From the NCBI GenBank assembly GCA_036381495.1, contig DASVCS010000135.1, forward strand, positions 62,001-126,000: 64,000 bases of DNA, given 5' to 3'. Source of the DNA: DASVCS01 sp036381495. GTDB lineage: Bacteria > Gemmatimonadota > Gemmatimonadetes > Longimicrobiales > RSA9. Position numbers and translations under genes: made by a program. Shown in pieces: positions 25,446 to 34,216 of this stretch (position 1 is the first letter of the stretch; each line of letters opens with the position of its first letter). The notes beneath the pieces are model-generated. The model worked only from the letters and a program-made list of their open reading frames with translations. It did no database searches and had not been told where the DNA came from.

Positions 25446-25925
25446 ATGCGAAGGAGGAGCTGGACCGCAGTGGCCTTGGTGTTGGGAGTGGCGGGGACGG
25501 CTGCATGCGAGGGGGGCGGACGGACGGCCCAGGAGCAGCCGCCCGCCGAGGCACCGCCGGCGGAGGCGCCGACCACTCAGGCTCCGCCCGCCGCGCAGCC
25601 GTCCGGACCGCTGCCGCAGGGCGTGACCCCGGAGATGGTCGCCCGTGGCGAACAGATCTTCAAGGGTCAGGGCAACTGCCACACCTGCCACACGCCGCAG
25701 GCGACGGGTGGCCCGCTGGCGCCGAACCTCACTGACGACCAGTGGTTGTGGCTCAAGCCGGACGAGGGCGACATGCTCGGACAGGCGATGAACTTGATCC
25801 GGACGGGCGTTCCGCAGCCGAAGGAACACCCGGCGCCGATGCCCCCGATGGGCGGTGCACAGCTCTCCGACGACCAGATCCGCGATGTCGCGGCATACGT
25901 GATCTCGTTGAGCCAGCGCGGCTGA
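25446..25925 (+). CDS. Mono-haem cytochrome c lipoprotein
   Basis: 159 residues. The signal peptide ends at a lipobox with Cys21 (VAGTAAC), then a Pro/Ala linker (30-55) leads to a single class I haem domain: the haem site is CHTCH at 78-82 and a Met ligand probably lies in PAPMPPMGG. It would be tethered to a membrane on the periplasmic side and carry single electrons. ATG 25446 follows AGGAGGA at the right spacing. A cupredoxin-like lipoprotein gene starts four bases after its stop, so they may work together in respiration. Confidence 0.9.
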   Translation: MRRRSWTAVALVLGVAGTAACEGGGRTAQEQPPAEAPPAEAPTTQAPPAAQPSGPLPQGVTPEMVARGEQIFKGQGNCHTCHTPQATGGPLAPNLTDDQWLWLKPDEGDMLGQAMNLIRTGVPQPKEHPAPMPPMGGAQLSDDQIRDVAAYVISLSQRG

Positions 25926-25928
25926 CGC

Positions 25929-26426
25929 GTGGGTGCACGGAGGACTCGGGCGCCGGGAGGCCTGCTGCGCGGGCGTCCCGGCGCCCTTCTCTTGTTCGGT
26001 CTCGCATGTGCGCTGGCGGCGTGCGAGTCCCCGGTGCCCGGCTCCGACACGGCCGTCCTCGAGCTGGATGAGGATACGATCCGGCTCGACCCGGGCGTTG
26101 CGCTCGTCAACGTGGTACTGAGCGCGGACCCGCGCACCGGCATCCAGCCGGATACCGCGCGGATCCGCGCCGGCGACGTCGTCCGCTTCGTGACCGGCGA
26201 CGGCGTCCCGCACGCCGTTGCATTCGACCGTGCACGCCTCACGCCCGCCGCACAGCGGTTCCTCGGCCGGACCGGCCAGCTCCGCGGGCCGCCGCTGGTG
26301 ACGACCGGCGCGAACTGGGTCGTGAGCTTCGAGGGCGCGCCGCCGGGGAGCTACCCGTTCACGGACCTCTCGCACGGCTTCCATGGCGTGGTCATGGTCG
26401 CCGCGCCGCCCGACGCGCCGCGCTGA
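25929..26426 (+). CDS. Cupredoxin-fold lipoprotein without the usual copper cysteine
   Basis: 165 residues from a GTG. The lipobox is LAAC with Cys32. The mature part matches plastocyanin-like proteins: IRAGDVVRFVTGDGVPHAVAF gives the first His, and SYPFTDLSHGFHGVVMV corresponds to the C-terminal copper loop. The loop Cys expected between the Tyr and the His is missing (FTDLSHG in place of a YC-x-x-H pattern). A type 1 copper site is therefore doubtful; a His-only site or loss of metal is possible. It is in one operon with cytochrome c. Confidence 0.75.
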   Translation: MGARRTRAPGGLLRGRPGALLLFGLACALAACESPVPGSDTAVLELDEDTIRLDPGVALVNVVLSADPRTGIQPDTARIRAGDVVRFVTGDGVPHAVAFDRARLTPAAQRFLGRTGQLRGPPLVTTGANWVVSFEGAPPGSYPFTDLSHGFHGVVMVAAPPDAPR

Positions 26427-26554
26427 TGGAGGACGTCGTGCGCGTACGCATGCGCGAGCGGCCGCCTCGCGTTCCAGGGTCCACCGCAGGCGGGTGGAGA
26501 ACCGATGCCGGCCGAGACTAGCGACGACGCCGGCTCGCCGGTTATGTTCCCCTC

Positions 26555-27619
26555 ATGAAGATCGCGGTCATTCCAGGCGATGGCATCGGCATCGAGGTCA
26601 CACGCCAGGCCACGAAAGTCCTCCGCTGTATTGCGGAGGACGCCGGACTCGATTTCGACCTCGTGGAATGGGATCTCGGCGCCGAACGCTACCTCCGGAC
26701 GGGCAGTGCCATCACCGACGAGGAGATGACGCAGCTCGAGACGGAGTACGACGCCATCCTGCTCGGCGCGCTCGGCGATCCCCGGGTGCCGGACAACGCG
26801 CATGCGCGGGCGGTTTTGCTCGGGCTGCGCTTCCACCTCGACCTCTACATCAACCTGCGGCCGGTTCGACTGCGCGACGCGCGTTTCTCGCCGCTCAAGG
26901 ATGTCGCGCGCGAGGATGTGGACCTGGTCATCATCCGGGAGAACACCGAGGGCGTGTACGTCGGGATGGGCGGCACGTTCAAGCGCGGCACCGCGGACGA
27001 GCTGGCCATCGAGGAGGACGTCAACACGCGCAAGGGCGTCGAACGAATCGTGCGTGCGGCCTTCGAGCACGCCCGCTCCGCCGGGCGCAGGCGTGTCACG
27101 CTCGCCGACAAGGCGAACGCGATGCAGTACGCCGGCGGCCTGTGGCGGCGCGTGTTCGCCGAGGTCGGCGCCGAGTACCCCGAGATCGACCGTGACGCGA
27201 TGTACATCGATGCGCTCGCGCTCGATCTCGTGCTGCACCCCGCACGATACGACGTGATCGTCGCATCGAACCTGTTCGGCGACATCGTGAGCGACCTCGC
27301 CGCGGCGCTGGTCGGCGGGCTCGGCCTCGCGCCCGCCGCGAACCTGCACCCGGGCCGGCCGGGCCTCTTCGAGCCCGTCCACGGATCCGCGCCGGACCTC
27401 GCGGGGAAGGACCGGGCCAATCCGCTCGCGGCCATCCTCACGGCGGCGCTGATGCTGGACCGGCTCGGCTACGCCCGCGAGGCCGCGCGCATCGAAGCAT
27501 CGGTGGACCACGTCATCGCGAGCGGCCACGTCACACCGGACCTCGGTGGTGAGCTAGGCACCGAAGCGGTCGGCGACGCGGTCTGCCGGGCGTTGCGGGA
27601 GCAGGCCGACCCTTCCTGA
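26555..27619 (+). CDS. Isopropylmalate/isocitrate-type NAD(P)-dependent dehydrogenase
   Basis: 354 residues of the beta-decarboxylating dehydrogenase family. It starts IAVIPGDGIGIEV; the substrate arginines lie in the run through LGLRFHLDLYINLRPVRL and after VIIRENTEGVYVG; SNLFGDIVSDLAAALVGGLG carries the metal aspartates, and EPVHGSAPDLAGKDRANP the nucleotide-binding loop. The family covers 3-isopropylmalate, isocitrate, homoisocitrate and tartrate dehydrogenases. No leuC or leuD is nearby, so leucine synthesis is not confirmed. The gene stands alone with 128 bases before it. Confidence 0.87.
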   Translation: MKIAVIPGDGIGIEVTRQATKVLRCIAEDAGLDFDLVEWDLGAERYLRTGSAITDEEMTQLETEYDAILLGALGDPRVPDNAHARAVLLGLRFHLDLYINLRPVRLRDARFSPLKDVAREDVDLVIIRENTEGVYVGMGGTFKRGTADELAIEEDVNTRKGVERIVRAAFEHARSAGRRRVTLADKANAMQYAGGLWRRVFAEVGAEYPEIDRDAMYIDALALDLVLHPARYDVIVASNLFGDIVSDLAAALVGGLGLAPAANLHPGRPGLFEPVHGSAPDLAGKDRANPLAAILTAALMLDRLGYAREAARIEASVDHVIASGHVTPDLGGELGTEAVGDAVCRALREQADPS

Positions 27620-27753
27620 ACCCGCACGGGCTGTCGAACCGCTCGTCCTCTGGATCCTTCGCGATCGCGAGGAGCGCACGCCCGCACGCGGCAGCGCCGG
27701 ACCGTCACGAGTCCGCGTCGCGCGCAAAACGACATCTTCAGGAGGAAATGGGC

Positions 27754-28962
27754 ATGGCAACACAGGGCCATTCGAAAGACATTGTCTTCCTCTCGGGCCG
27801 CCGGACGCCGTTCGGCACGTTCGGAGGGAGTCTGAAGGACTTCTCCGCCACGGACCTGGGGGTCGAGGCGGCGAAGGCAGCGCTCGAGTCCGCGAACATC
27901 CCGCCCGATGCCGTCGACCACGTGATCTTCGGCAACGCATTGCAAACCTCATCCGACGCCATCTACCTGGCGCGACACGTCGGGTTGCGGGCCGGCCTGC
28001 CGAACGAGGTGCCGGCGCTCACGATCAACCGGCTGTGTGGCTCGGGTTTCCAGGCGATCATCAGCGGTGCACAGGAGATCCTCCTCGGCGAGGCCGAAGT
28101 CGTGCTGTGCGGCGGCGCGGAGTCGATGAGCCAGGCGCCGCACGTCGTGCGTGGCGCCCGTTGGGGCGCGCTGCGCCTGGGCGAGGCGGGCGGCTTCTTC
28201 GAGGACCTGCTTTGGGCCGCACTCACCGATCCGCAGTGCGGGTTGTCCATGGCGCAGACGGCGGAGAAGCTGGCGGAGCAATACGGCATCACGCGCGAGG
28301 AGGCGGATGAGGTGGCCTATCGCTCGCAGCAGCGCGCCAAGCAGGCGTGGGATGCCGGCCGGTTCGACGCCGAGGTCGCGCCCGTCACGATCCGGACGCG
28401 CAAGGGCGAGGTCCAGTTCGGACATGACGAGCACATGCGTCCCGAGACGACGCGCGAGGCACTCGCCAAGCTGCGGCCGTACTTCAAGCAGGATGGCCTC
28501 GTGACCGCGGGGAACGCCAGCGGCATCGGCGATGGTGCAGCCGCCACCGTGATCGCCGACGCCGCGTGGGCCGAACGCAACGGCCTCGCGCCGATCGGCC
28601 GTCTCGTCTCGTGGGGGATCGCGGGCGTGGACCCCTCGATCATGGGGATCGGCCCGGCGCCGGCCAGCCGGAAGGCGCTCGAGAAGGCCGGCCTCGGCAT
28701 CGCGGACATGGATCTGGTCGAAGTGAACGAGGCGTTCGCGCCGCAGTTCGCCGCCGTCGCGCACGAGCTCGACCTCGACCTCGAGAAGACGAACGTGAAC
28801 GGCGGCGCGATCGCGCTGACGCACCCGCTGGCCGCGTCCGGCGCCCGCATCACCATCCACCTGCTTCACGAACTCCGCCGACGCGGCGGCCGCTACGCCC
28901 TCGGCACCGCCTGCATCGGCGGTGGCCAGGGCGCCGCAGTCATCGTGGAGGCGATGGGATGA
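27754..28962 (+). CDS. Acetyl-CoA acetyltransferase / thiolase
   Basis: 402 residues. The nucleophile is Cys95 in NRLCGSGFQA; His in GGAIALTHPLAASGAR and Cys in GTACIGGGQGAA complete the thiolase active site. It either condenses two acetyl-CoA or cleaves 3-oxoacyl-CoA in fatty-acid or butanoate metabolism. With the 3-hydroxyacyl-CoA dehydrogenase (31824) and crotonase (44348) in the same window it fits beta-oxidation or PHB-type chemistry. ATG 27754 is chosen because AGGAGG (27740-27745) is 8 nt away; the ATG at 27748 is too close. Confidence 0.94.
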   Translation: MATQGHSKDIVFLSGRRTPFGTFGGSLKDFSATDLGVEAAKAALESANIPPDAVDHVIFGNALQTSSDAIYLARHVGLRAGLPNEVPALTINRLCGSGFQAIISGAQEILLGEAEVVLCGGAESMSQAPHVVRGARWGALRLGEAGGFFEDLLWAALTDPQCGLSMAQTAEKLAEQYGITREEADEVAYRSQQRAKQAWDAGRFDAEVAPVTIRTRKGEVQFGHDEHMRPETTREALAKLRPYFKQDGLVTAGNASGIGDGAAATVIADAAWAERNGLAPIGRLVSWGIAGVDPSIMGIGPAPASRKALEKAGLGIADMDLVEVNEAFAPQFAAVAHELDLDLEKTNVNGGAIALTHPLAASGARITIHLLHELRRRGGRYALGTACIGGGQGAAVIVEAMG

Positions 28963-28968
28963 GAGACG

Positions 28969-29090
28969 AGGGCTAGGGCTGGGGCTAGGGCTGGGGCTAG
29001 GGAGCGCTCCGTTGCCGCCGGCAGTTGGGCCCCGCCGCGACGGCCGAACTGCCTTCCCTAGCCCTAGCCCCAGCCCTAGCCCCAGCCCTC
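28969..29090. repeat. GGGCTA/GGGGCT long inverted repeat, copy 2
   Basis: The left arm (28969-29004) is alternating GGGCTA and GGGCTG/GGGGCT on the plus strand. The right arm (29054-29090) is its near complement (CCCTAGCC, then CCCAGCC repeats). The 49-base centre holds its own stem, GGCAGTTGGGCC (29020-29031) with GGCCGAACTGCC (29042-29053). It starts seven bases after the thiolase stop. The same design occurs at 22139-22270, and a one-armed version at 62071-62111. Each could act as a 3'-end hairpin or a DNA-structure element. Confidence 0.87.
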
Positions 29091-29126
29091 GATCGACCGG
29101 TGCGCGCCGCGCACCGGTCGATCGAG
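29088..29126. repeat. 39-bp perfect palindrome
   Basis: The 19-base arm CTCGATCGACCGGTGCGCG (29088-29106) is followed by one central base and its exact reverse complement (29108-29126). It begins inside the last three bases of repeat copy 2 and lies 76 bases before the next gene. It could be an operator for a dimeric regulator, a cruciform or a hairpin. No U-run follows. Confidence 0.85.
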
Positions 29127-29202
29127 TGGACCCCGGGTGGCACGAAGCTTGACCCGGAACGGGAGGAAGGGGAACCGGAGAAGCTTCAACTCAGGTGAGT
29201 GG

Positions 29203-29754
29203 ATGCGGGCGCGCGCGCTCCTTCTCTTGCTCTGCGGTGTGGTCGCCGCCGATGCGGCGCAGAGCACGGATGACGGCGCGACGCGACAGCCGATGCGCCC
29301 ACCCTCCGCGGTGCAGCCGCCCGAACTCCGCGGCGTCCTCGCCGATGGGACGGCCTTCTCGCTGAGCGAGTTGCGCGGCCGGCCCGTCGTCCTCGTCTTC
29401 CTTCGCGGCGCCTCGTGCGGTCTCTGCCTCGAGCGCTTGCGCGCGCTGGCCGCGCACGAGGCCGCATACGACCGCCGTGATGCCCGCGTGGTCGCCGTGA
29501 CGCCGGACCCTCCCGACCGGGCCGACGCCGTGCGCGAAGCGCTCGAACTGGATTTCCCCATGGTTTCGGCCGCTCACGCGGTGCTCGCCGCCTGGGGCGT
29601 CTGGCCGCCGGGACGGAAGCAGGCGTTCCCCGGGGCGTTCGTCCTGGACCCGCAGGGGCGCGTCCGGTTCCGGCACATCGGTCGGACCGCGGCGGACCGC
29701 GTGAGCGATGTGATCCTGCTCGCCGCGCTCGACCGGTTCACGCCGGCTCGGTGA
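29203..29754 (+). CDS. Exported thioredoxin-fold (AhpC/TSA-like) protein
   Basis: 183 residues from ATG 29203, with a signal peptide ending near ADAAQ (about 20). The peroxiredoxin/TlpA-like domain begins at PPELRGVLADGTAFSLSELRG; the redox site is CGLC at 72-75 in FLRGASCGLC. The C-terminal part reads PGAFVLDPQGRVRFRHIG, the standard strand-turn of the fold. It likely acts in the periplasm as a thiol reductase or peroxidase. The two active-site cysteines favour a thioredoxin-type over a 1-Cys mechanism. A lipoprotein gene follows eight bases later. Confidence 0.83.
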   Translation: MRARALLLLLCGVVAADAAQSTDDGATRQPMRPPSAVQPPELRGVLADGTAFSLSELRGRPVVLVFLRGASCGLCLERLRALAAHEAAYDRRDARVVAVTPDPPDRADAVREALELDFPMVSAAHAVLAAWGVWPPGRKQAFPGAFVLDPQGRVRFRHIGRTAADRVSDVILLAALDRFTPAR

Positions 29755-29761
29755 TCCGCCG

Positions 29762-30865
29762 ATGTCCCGCGATTTCGTCCTTCGCTCGCTCGCGCTCGGC
29801 CTCGTGGCCTTCGCGCTCGCCGGGTGCCCGCGACAGCCGTCCGCGGTCGAGGTCCCGGAACGTGAGCCGCTGGAAGGATGGCGTGTTGGAGCCGCCGAGC
29901 ACCTGGCGCTGTGGTATCACGGGCTGGCGTACACGCGTGCCGGCGCGGCGCGGGACACCGTGGTACTTCCGCCGTACCGGCCGGGGTACGTGGACAGCAT
30001 CGTCGCGGTCAAACGCGCACGTGGCGTCTACCCCACGGAGCTGGACCGGCGCGCCGATGAGTTCGCGGAGCGCTTCCGCGACGGCGGGTACGACGGGCTC
30101 CAGTTCGTGCCGTTGTACTTCCGGAACATGGAGGCGCTGTTCGCGGGGATCGCTCTGTGGCGGCGCGCCGGCGGCGATCCCCGGCGCACCGGCTCGGCCG
30201 ATGCCGCCCGCGTGGTGGCGTTCCTCTCGACGCTCTTCCCGCGCGGGGAGCAACGAGAGGTGGTCGCGGAGTTCGCGGGCGTGCTGCGCGAGGAGGCGGA
30301 CACCTTCTATCATGCCTACTGGCAGGAGCTGGGGCCCGACCTGGTGCGGCGGGCGGCCGCGGTGCAGACCGAGTGGGATCGACTCGCGCCCCGGCTCCGG
30401 ACGTATCTGGACTACCTCCAGCTCGAAGACGGCGAGCTGTTCCTCGTACCGGCGCTCGATGGGGAGGGGCGCACCGTGACGCGGGGCACGACCTCGCCGC
30501 GGGTGGCGGTGCCGGCGCCGCCGGACGGGCGGCCGCGCGAGGCGGTCCTCGCCTTCGTCCACGAGCTCCTCTATCCGCTCGTGGGCGATGTGATTCGCGA
30601 TTATCTGGCGCCGGTCCGGATCCGCGAGGTGGGCGAGGACGTCCTCGCGGCGCGGGCCGCGGCCCGGGGCGGCGCCCTCCTTCTCGACCGCGCCGCGCCC
30701 GACCGCGCGGCCGACTACCGGCGGTTCTACCTCCGCGCGGCCGGCCGGACGCCGCCGGAGGACCCGGCCTCGCTCGAGGCCGCCTTCGCCGACGCCTTCC
30801 CCATCCCCTCCGAGCTGGAGCGCGGCCTCGTCGAGGTCATCGAGCGAGCCCTCGCGGGGATCTGA
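29762..30865 (+). CDS. Lipoprotein of unknown function
   Basis: 367 residues. The signal ends at lipobox FALAGC with Cys22. The mature chain is mainly helical and carries many Arg and Glu residues; VLAFVHELLYPLVGDVIRDYL contains an HE pair but no HExxH, so a metallopeptidase is not supported. PLYFRNMEALFAGIALW and ADTFYHAYWQE are other conserved-looking blocks. I do not recognise the family. It follows the thioredoxin-like gene closely and likely shares its transcript; a periplasmic or outer-membrane location is inferred from the lipobox. Confidence 0.72.
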   Translation: MSRDFVLRSLALGLVAFALAGCPRQPSAVEVPEREPLEGWRVGAAEHLALWYHGLAYTRAGAARDTVVLPPYRPGYVDSIVAVKRARGVYPTELDRRADEFAERFRDGGYDGLQFVPLYFRNMEALFAGIALWRRAGGDPRRTGSADAARVVAFLSTLFPRGEQREVVAEFAGVLREEADTFYHAYWQELGPDLVRRAAAVQTEWDRLAPRLRTYLDYLQLEDGELFLVPALDGEGRTVTRGTTSPRVAVPAPPDGRPREAVLAFVHELLYPLVGDVIRDYLAPVRIREVGEDVLAARAAARGGALLLDRAAPDRAADYRRFYLRAAGRTPPEDPASLEAAFADAFPIPSELERGLVEVIERALAGI

Positions 30866-30887
30866 TCCCATCGTTAGATTTCAGGGC

Positions 30888-31754
30888 GTGGAACGCGAAT
30901 CGCCCATCACGCAGAATGATCGGGGGATCACCCGCCGCGACCTCGAGGCGGTCATCCGCCGCGCGGCCGAGTTGTACGCATCCGAGGCCGATGCCGAAGA
31001 GCGTATCTCGGAAGCGGAGCTCTTCCGCATTGCCGCGGAGCTGGGGCTGCCGAGTCGCCACGTGCGGCAGGCGCTCATCGAACTGCCGACCGGCGCGGAG
31101 GCTTCGCTGCTCGACCAGCTCTGCGGCTCCGCAGTCGTGGCCGCCGCGCGGATCGTCCCCGGCGACGCCGAGCGGACCGCGGCCCGGCTCGAGGAGTACC
31201 TGACCAGCCACGAGTACCTCCAGCTTCAGCGCCGCCAGCCGGGACGTTCGTGGTACGCCCCCGCGGAGGACGCCATCTCGAAGATCGCTCGCAACTTCAG
31301 CCGACCCAAGGCACGGTGCCACGTCGCGCGAGCGCGCCGCACGCTGGTGGCGGTCCAGCCGGTCGATGCCGATGCCAGCGGGATCCGCGTCGAGATCGAC
31401 CTCACCAACCACCGCAAGACGGCCGTCGGCGGTGCCACGTCCCTCTGCGGTGGCCTCGGCGCCCTCATCGGCGCGGGCCTCGCCTTCGCCGCCGGCTCGG
31501 CCGCCGGCGACCTCGCGGGCACCGCCGCCGCAGTCTCGGCCGCCACACTCACCTTCGGCGGCGCTACGGCGACCGGCATCGCCGCCGGCATCGCGGTCGC
31601 GAGAGCCGGTTTCCGCCGCCGCGTCGCCGCCGCGCGCACCGAGCTGGAAGGACTCCTCGACCGGCTCGAACGCGGTGGCCCACTCGAACCGCCTCCCGCA
31701 CCCTGGCGCAGGCGGCTCCGCGCACGACTCGCGCCCCGGCCGCACTTCCGTTGA
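30888..31754 (+). CDS. Membrane protein with Gly/Ala-rich hairpin, unknown function
   Basis: 288 residues from GTG 30888. The N-terminal 60 residues look like a DUF1707/SHOCT-like or helix-turn-helix module (RRDLEAVIRRAAELYASEAD, then ISEAELFRIAAELGLPSRHV). The middle is a soluble beta-rich segment. From about 180 to 240 lie two Gly/Ala-rich hydrophobic segments separated by a short turn, resembling a membrane hairpin. The C-terminus is Arg-rich. The protein family is not recognised. Only 22 bases separate it from the lipoprotein gene upstream. Confidence 0.68.
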   Translation: MERESPITQNDRGITRRDLEAVIRRAAELYASEADAEERISEAELFRIAAELGLPSRHVRQALIELPTGAEASLLDQLCGSAVVAAARIVPGDAERTAARLEEYLTSHEYLQLQRRQPGRSWYAPAEDAISKIARNFSRPKARCHVARARRTLVAVQPVDADASGIRVEIDLTNHRKTAVGGATSLCGGLGALIGAGLAFAAGSAAGDLAGTAAAVSAATLTFGGATATGIAAGIAVARAGFRRRVAAARTELEGLLDRLERGGPLEPPPAPWRRRLRARLAPRPHFR

Positions 31755-31823
31755 TCCCGCTTCCGATTCACCCCATATTGCCGCCGTCGTCGAATACCTG
31801 ATCGATCACGCGATGGAGGTAAT

Positions 31824-32711
31824 ATGGCGGAAATCAGAACGGTCGGCGTGCTGGGCGCCGGCCTCATGGGGAGCGGGATTGCGGAAATCGCTGCACGCGC
31901 CGGGTACGAGACCCGGATCCGGGAAGTGAACGAGGAACTCGCCGAACGCGGCCGCGCGGCGATCGCGCGCAGCCTCGGCCGCGCCGTCGAGAAGGGCAAG
32001 CTGGACGCAGACACGCGCGATGCCACACTCGCGCGCCTCCATACGACCACCGTGATCGAGGACCTCCGGGACGCCGACATCATCATCGAGGCGGTCACCG
32101 AGAACCTCGACATCAAGAACGAGATGTTCCGGGCGCTCGACCGCCTCTGTCCGCCGACCACGATCTTCGCCAGCAATACCAGCTCGCTCACCATTGCGGA
32201 CATGGCCGCCGCGACCGAACGGCCCGACCGGATGATCGGCCTCCACTTCTTCAATCCGGTCCCCGTCATGAAGCTCGTCGAGGTGGTCCGCACCATCGCC
32301 ACCGACGACGCCGTCTACCGCCAGGCGCTGGACTTCGCGCGCTCGCTCGGCAAGGAACCGATCGAGGCGAAAGACACCTCGGGGTTCATCGTCAACCGAC
32401 TCCTCGTGCCGTACATGCTCGACGCGATCCGCGCCCTCGAGACCGGGCTCGGCAGCATCGAGGACATCGACAAGGGGATGGTCCTCGGGACCGGCTATCC
32501 GATGGGCCCCTTCACCCTCAGCGATTTCGTCGGCAACGACACGCTCTGTCGGATCGCCGACATCATGTTCGATGAATACCGCGAGACTCGCTTCGCACCG
32601 CCGCCCCTCCTCCGCAGGATGATCAGCATGGGCTACTACGGGCGGAAGTCCGGCCGCGGCTTCTACGATTACTCCGGCGAGCGGCCGGTAGCCGTGGATT
32701 TCGGGTTGTAG
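31824..32711 (+). CDS. 3-hydroxyacyl-CoA (3-hydroxybutyryl-CoA) dehydrogenase
   Basis: 295 residues. The NAD site is GAGLMGSG (10-17); NTSSL follows at about 116-120; the catalytic His is in GLHFFNPVPVMKLVE, and the C-terminal domain has DTSGFIVNRLLVPYMLDAI. The length matches stand-alone short-chain enzymes that interconvert 3-hydroxyacyl-CoA and 3-oxoacyl-CoA. It fits with thiolase (27754) and crotonase (44348) as a scattered beta-oxidation or butanoate set. AGGTAAT precedes the ATG. Confidence 0.94.
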   Translation: MAEIRTVGVLGAGLMGSGIAEIAARAGYETRIREVNEELAERGRAAIARSLGRAVEKGKLDADTRDATLARLHTTTVIEDLRDADIIIEAVTENLDIKNEMFRALDRLCPPTTIFASNTSSLTIADMAAATERPDRMIGLHFFNPVPVMKLVEVVRTIATDDAVYRQALDFARSLGKEPIEAKDTSGFIVNRLLVPYMLDAIRALETGLGSIEDIDKGMVLGTGYPMGPFTLSDFVGNDTLCRIADIMFDEYRETRFAPPPLLRRMISMGYYGRKSGRGFYDYSGERPVAVDFGL

Positions 32712-32746
32712 CGGAGCGCCGGCGCGGGATCGGCGCGCGGGGAAGA

Positions 32747-32766
32747 CGGCGTGCCCCCGCACGCCG
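32747..32766. terminator. 8-bp GC hairpin between convergent genes
   Basis: CGGCGTGC (32747-32754), loop CCCC, GCACGCCG (32759-32766), located 36 bases after the dehydrogenase stop and before the end of the convergent antiporter gene. No U-run. Confidence 0.4.
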
Positions 32767-32885
32767 CCGCTCCCGCGCCGGGTGTCCTCTTGCGGAGTTC
32801 ACGGTGTCCGCCGCGATGGCGCCTGGCGCCCGATCCGCGGCGCAACGGCTCTCGTGAGCCCGTGAGCACCCGGCGAGAGGACCGC

Positions 32886-33980
32886 TCAGACGGGAAGGAA
32901 GTAGAAGGCCAGCGCCAGGATCGCGTAGACGGCGAGCAACTGGACACCCTCCATCCAGTGCGTCTCGCCGTCCTGCGCGATGAAGACCATGACCACGACG
33001 GCGATCGCGACCGCGACGACCTCGAATGTCGTGAAGATCAGGTCCATCGGCCGAGGCGCCACTGCGTAGCTCAGGAACACGAGCAACGGCGCCACGAAGA
33101 GCGCGATCTGGATGGATGAGCCCACGGCGATGTTGATCGCCGCATCCATCTTGTTCTTCCCGGCCATGAGGACGGCGGTCGAGTGCTCCGCCGCGTTGCC
33201 GATCAGCGCGACCAGGATCACGCCCACGAAGACCTCGCTCATGCCGAACGCTGCGGCGGCCTCCTCGACGGCGCCGACGAGGATCTCGCTCATGAGCGCG
33301 ACGCCCGCCGTCGCGACCAGGAGCAGCAGCAGCGCCCGCTTCAGCGAGTGTGGCGCCCCGTCGCCGTCCTCGAGCGGGTGCGCCCCCGCATCGCCGACGT
33401 AGAGGTGTTTGTGCGTCTTCAGCGTGAAGATGAGGCTGAGCGCGTACGTCGCCATCAGGACCACCGAGATCTCGAGGCTCAGCTCCTGCTCCGGCGCCCC
33501 GGGGCTGCCGCGCACGATGTAGTGGAAGATCGCGGGCACCACCAGTCCGATCGCGCTCAGCGCCATGAGCGTCGAGCCGAGCCCCGCGGCGGTCCGGTTG
33601 AATCCCTGGCGGGGGTAGCGCAGTCCGCCGAACAGCGCGCCCGCACCGAACACCAGAAGGACGTTACCGATGATCGATCCCGTGATGGACGCCTTCACGA
33701 GGTCGAAGAAGCCTGCCTGGAGCGCGACGATCGCGATGATCAGTTCGGCGGCGTTGCCGAACGTCGCGTTGAGCAACCCGCCGATCCCCTCGCCGAGCCG
33801 CTCGGCGAGCAGCTCCGTGGCGCGCCCCATGAGCCCGGCCAGGGGGACGATTCCCAGGGCGGAGGTGATGAACAACGGGATCCCGCCCGCATGCAACACG
33901 TACTCGAGGACCAGCGCCACCGGCACGAAGACCAGGAGCGTCAGGAGCGCATGTTCCTTCAACCAACGTAGACCGGCCAC
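32886..33980 (-). CDS. Ca2+/H+ antiporter (CaCA/CAX family)
   Basis: 364 residues from GTG 33980. About eleven transmembrane segments are visible. The two alpha repeats that form the ion path are ATFGNAAELIIAIVALQAG in the first half and LIGNAAEHSTAVLMAGKNK in the second, both with the GNxxE core. A charged cytoplasmic stretch (LYVGDAGAHPLEDGDG) separates the halves. The family exports calcium or other cations in exchange for protons. The start follows the region of similarity; GAGG precedes it. It has no operon partner. Confidence 0.92.
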   Translation of the reverse strand: MAGLRWLKEHALLTLLVFVPVALVLEYVLHAGGIPLFITSALGIVPLAGLMGRATELLAERLGEGIGGLLNATFGNAAELIIAIVALQAGFFDLVKASITGSIIGNVLLVFGAGALFGGLRYPRQGFNRTAAGLGSTLMALSAIGLVVPAIFHYIVRGSPGAPEQELSLEISVVLMATYALSLIFTLKTHKHLYVGDAGAHPLEDGDGAPHSLKRALLLLLVATAGVALMSEILVGAVEEAAAAFGMSEVFVGVILVALIGNAAEHSTAVLMAGKNKMDAAINIAVGSSIQIALFVAPLLVFLSYAVAPRPMDLIFTTFEVVAVAIAVVVMVFIAQDGETHWMEGVQLLAVYAILALAFYFLPV

Positions 33981-34216
33981 GGCACCGCCTCGGATGTGTT
34001 TTTCAGCGATTGCACAACGAACGGAAGACACGTGCGGAATATACGCCGGCAGACGCAAATTCACGAGATTCCATTCCGGCCGCCGGCGGCGTGCGAGGAC
34101 CGATCGAAGAGGCGCGGACCGGCGCCGCGGCCTGGCCGCGACACGTGCGGCTGGCTCAGCGTCCTGCGGATCGGGATCTGACGGAGTTGCAGAAACGGTA
34201 TGCGGCGCGACCGGCG

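Noticed and set aside
22139..29090. G-rich hexamer tracts as CRISPR or telomere repeats
   Set aside because: Units are 6-7 bases without spacers, and the copies are internal chromosomal intergenic elements.
29762..30865. Metallopeptidase call for the lipoprotein because of FVHELLYPL
   Set aside because: HE is not followed by the xxH needed for a gluzincin zinc site, and no third ligand is seen.
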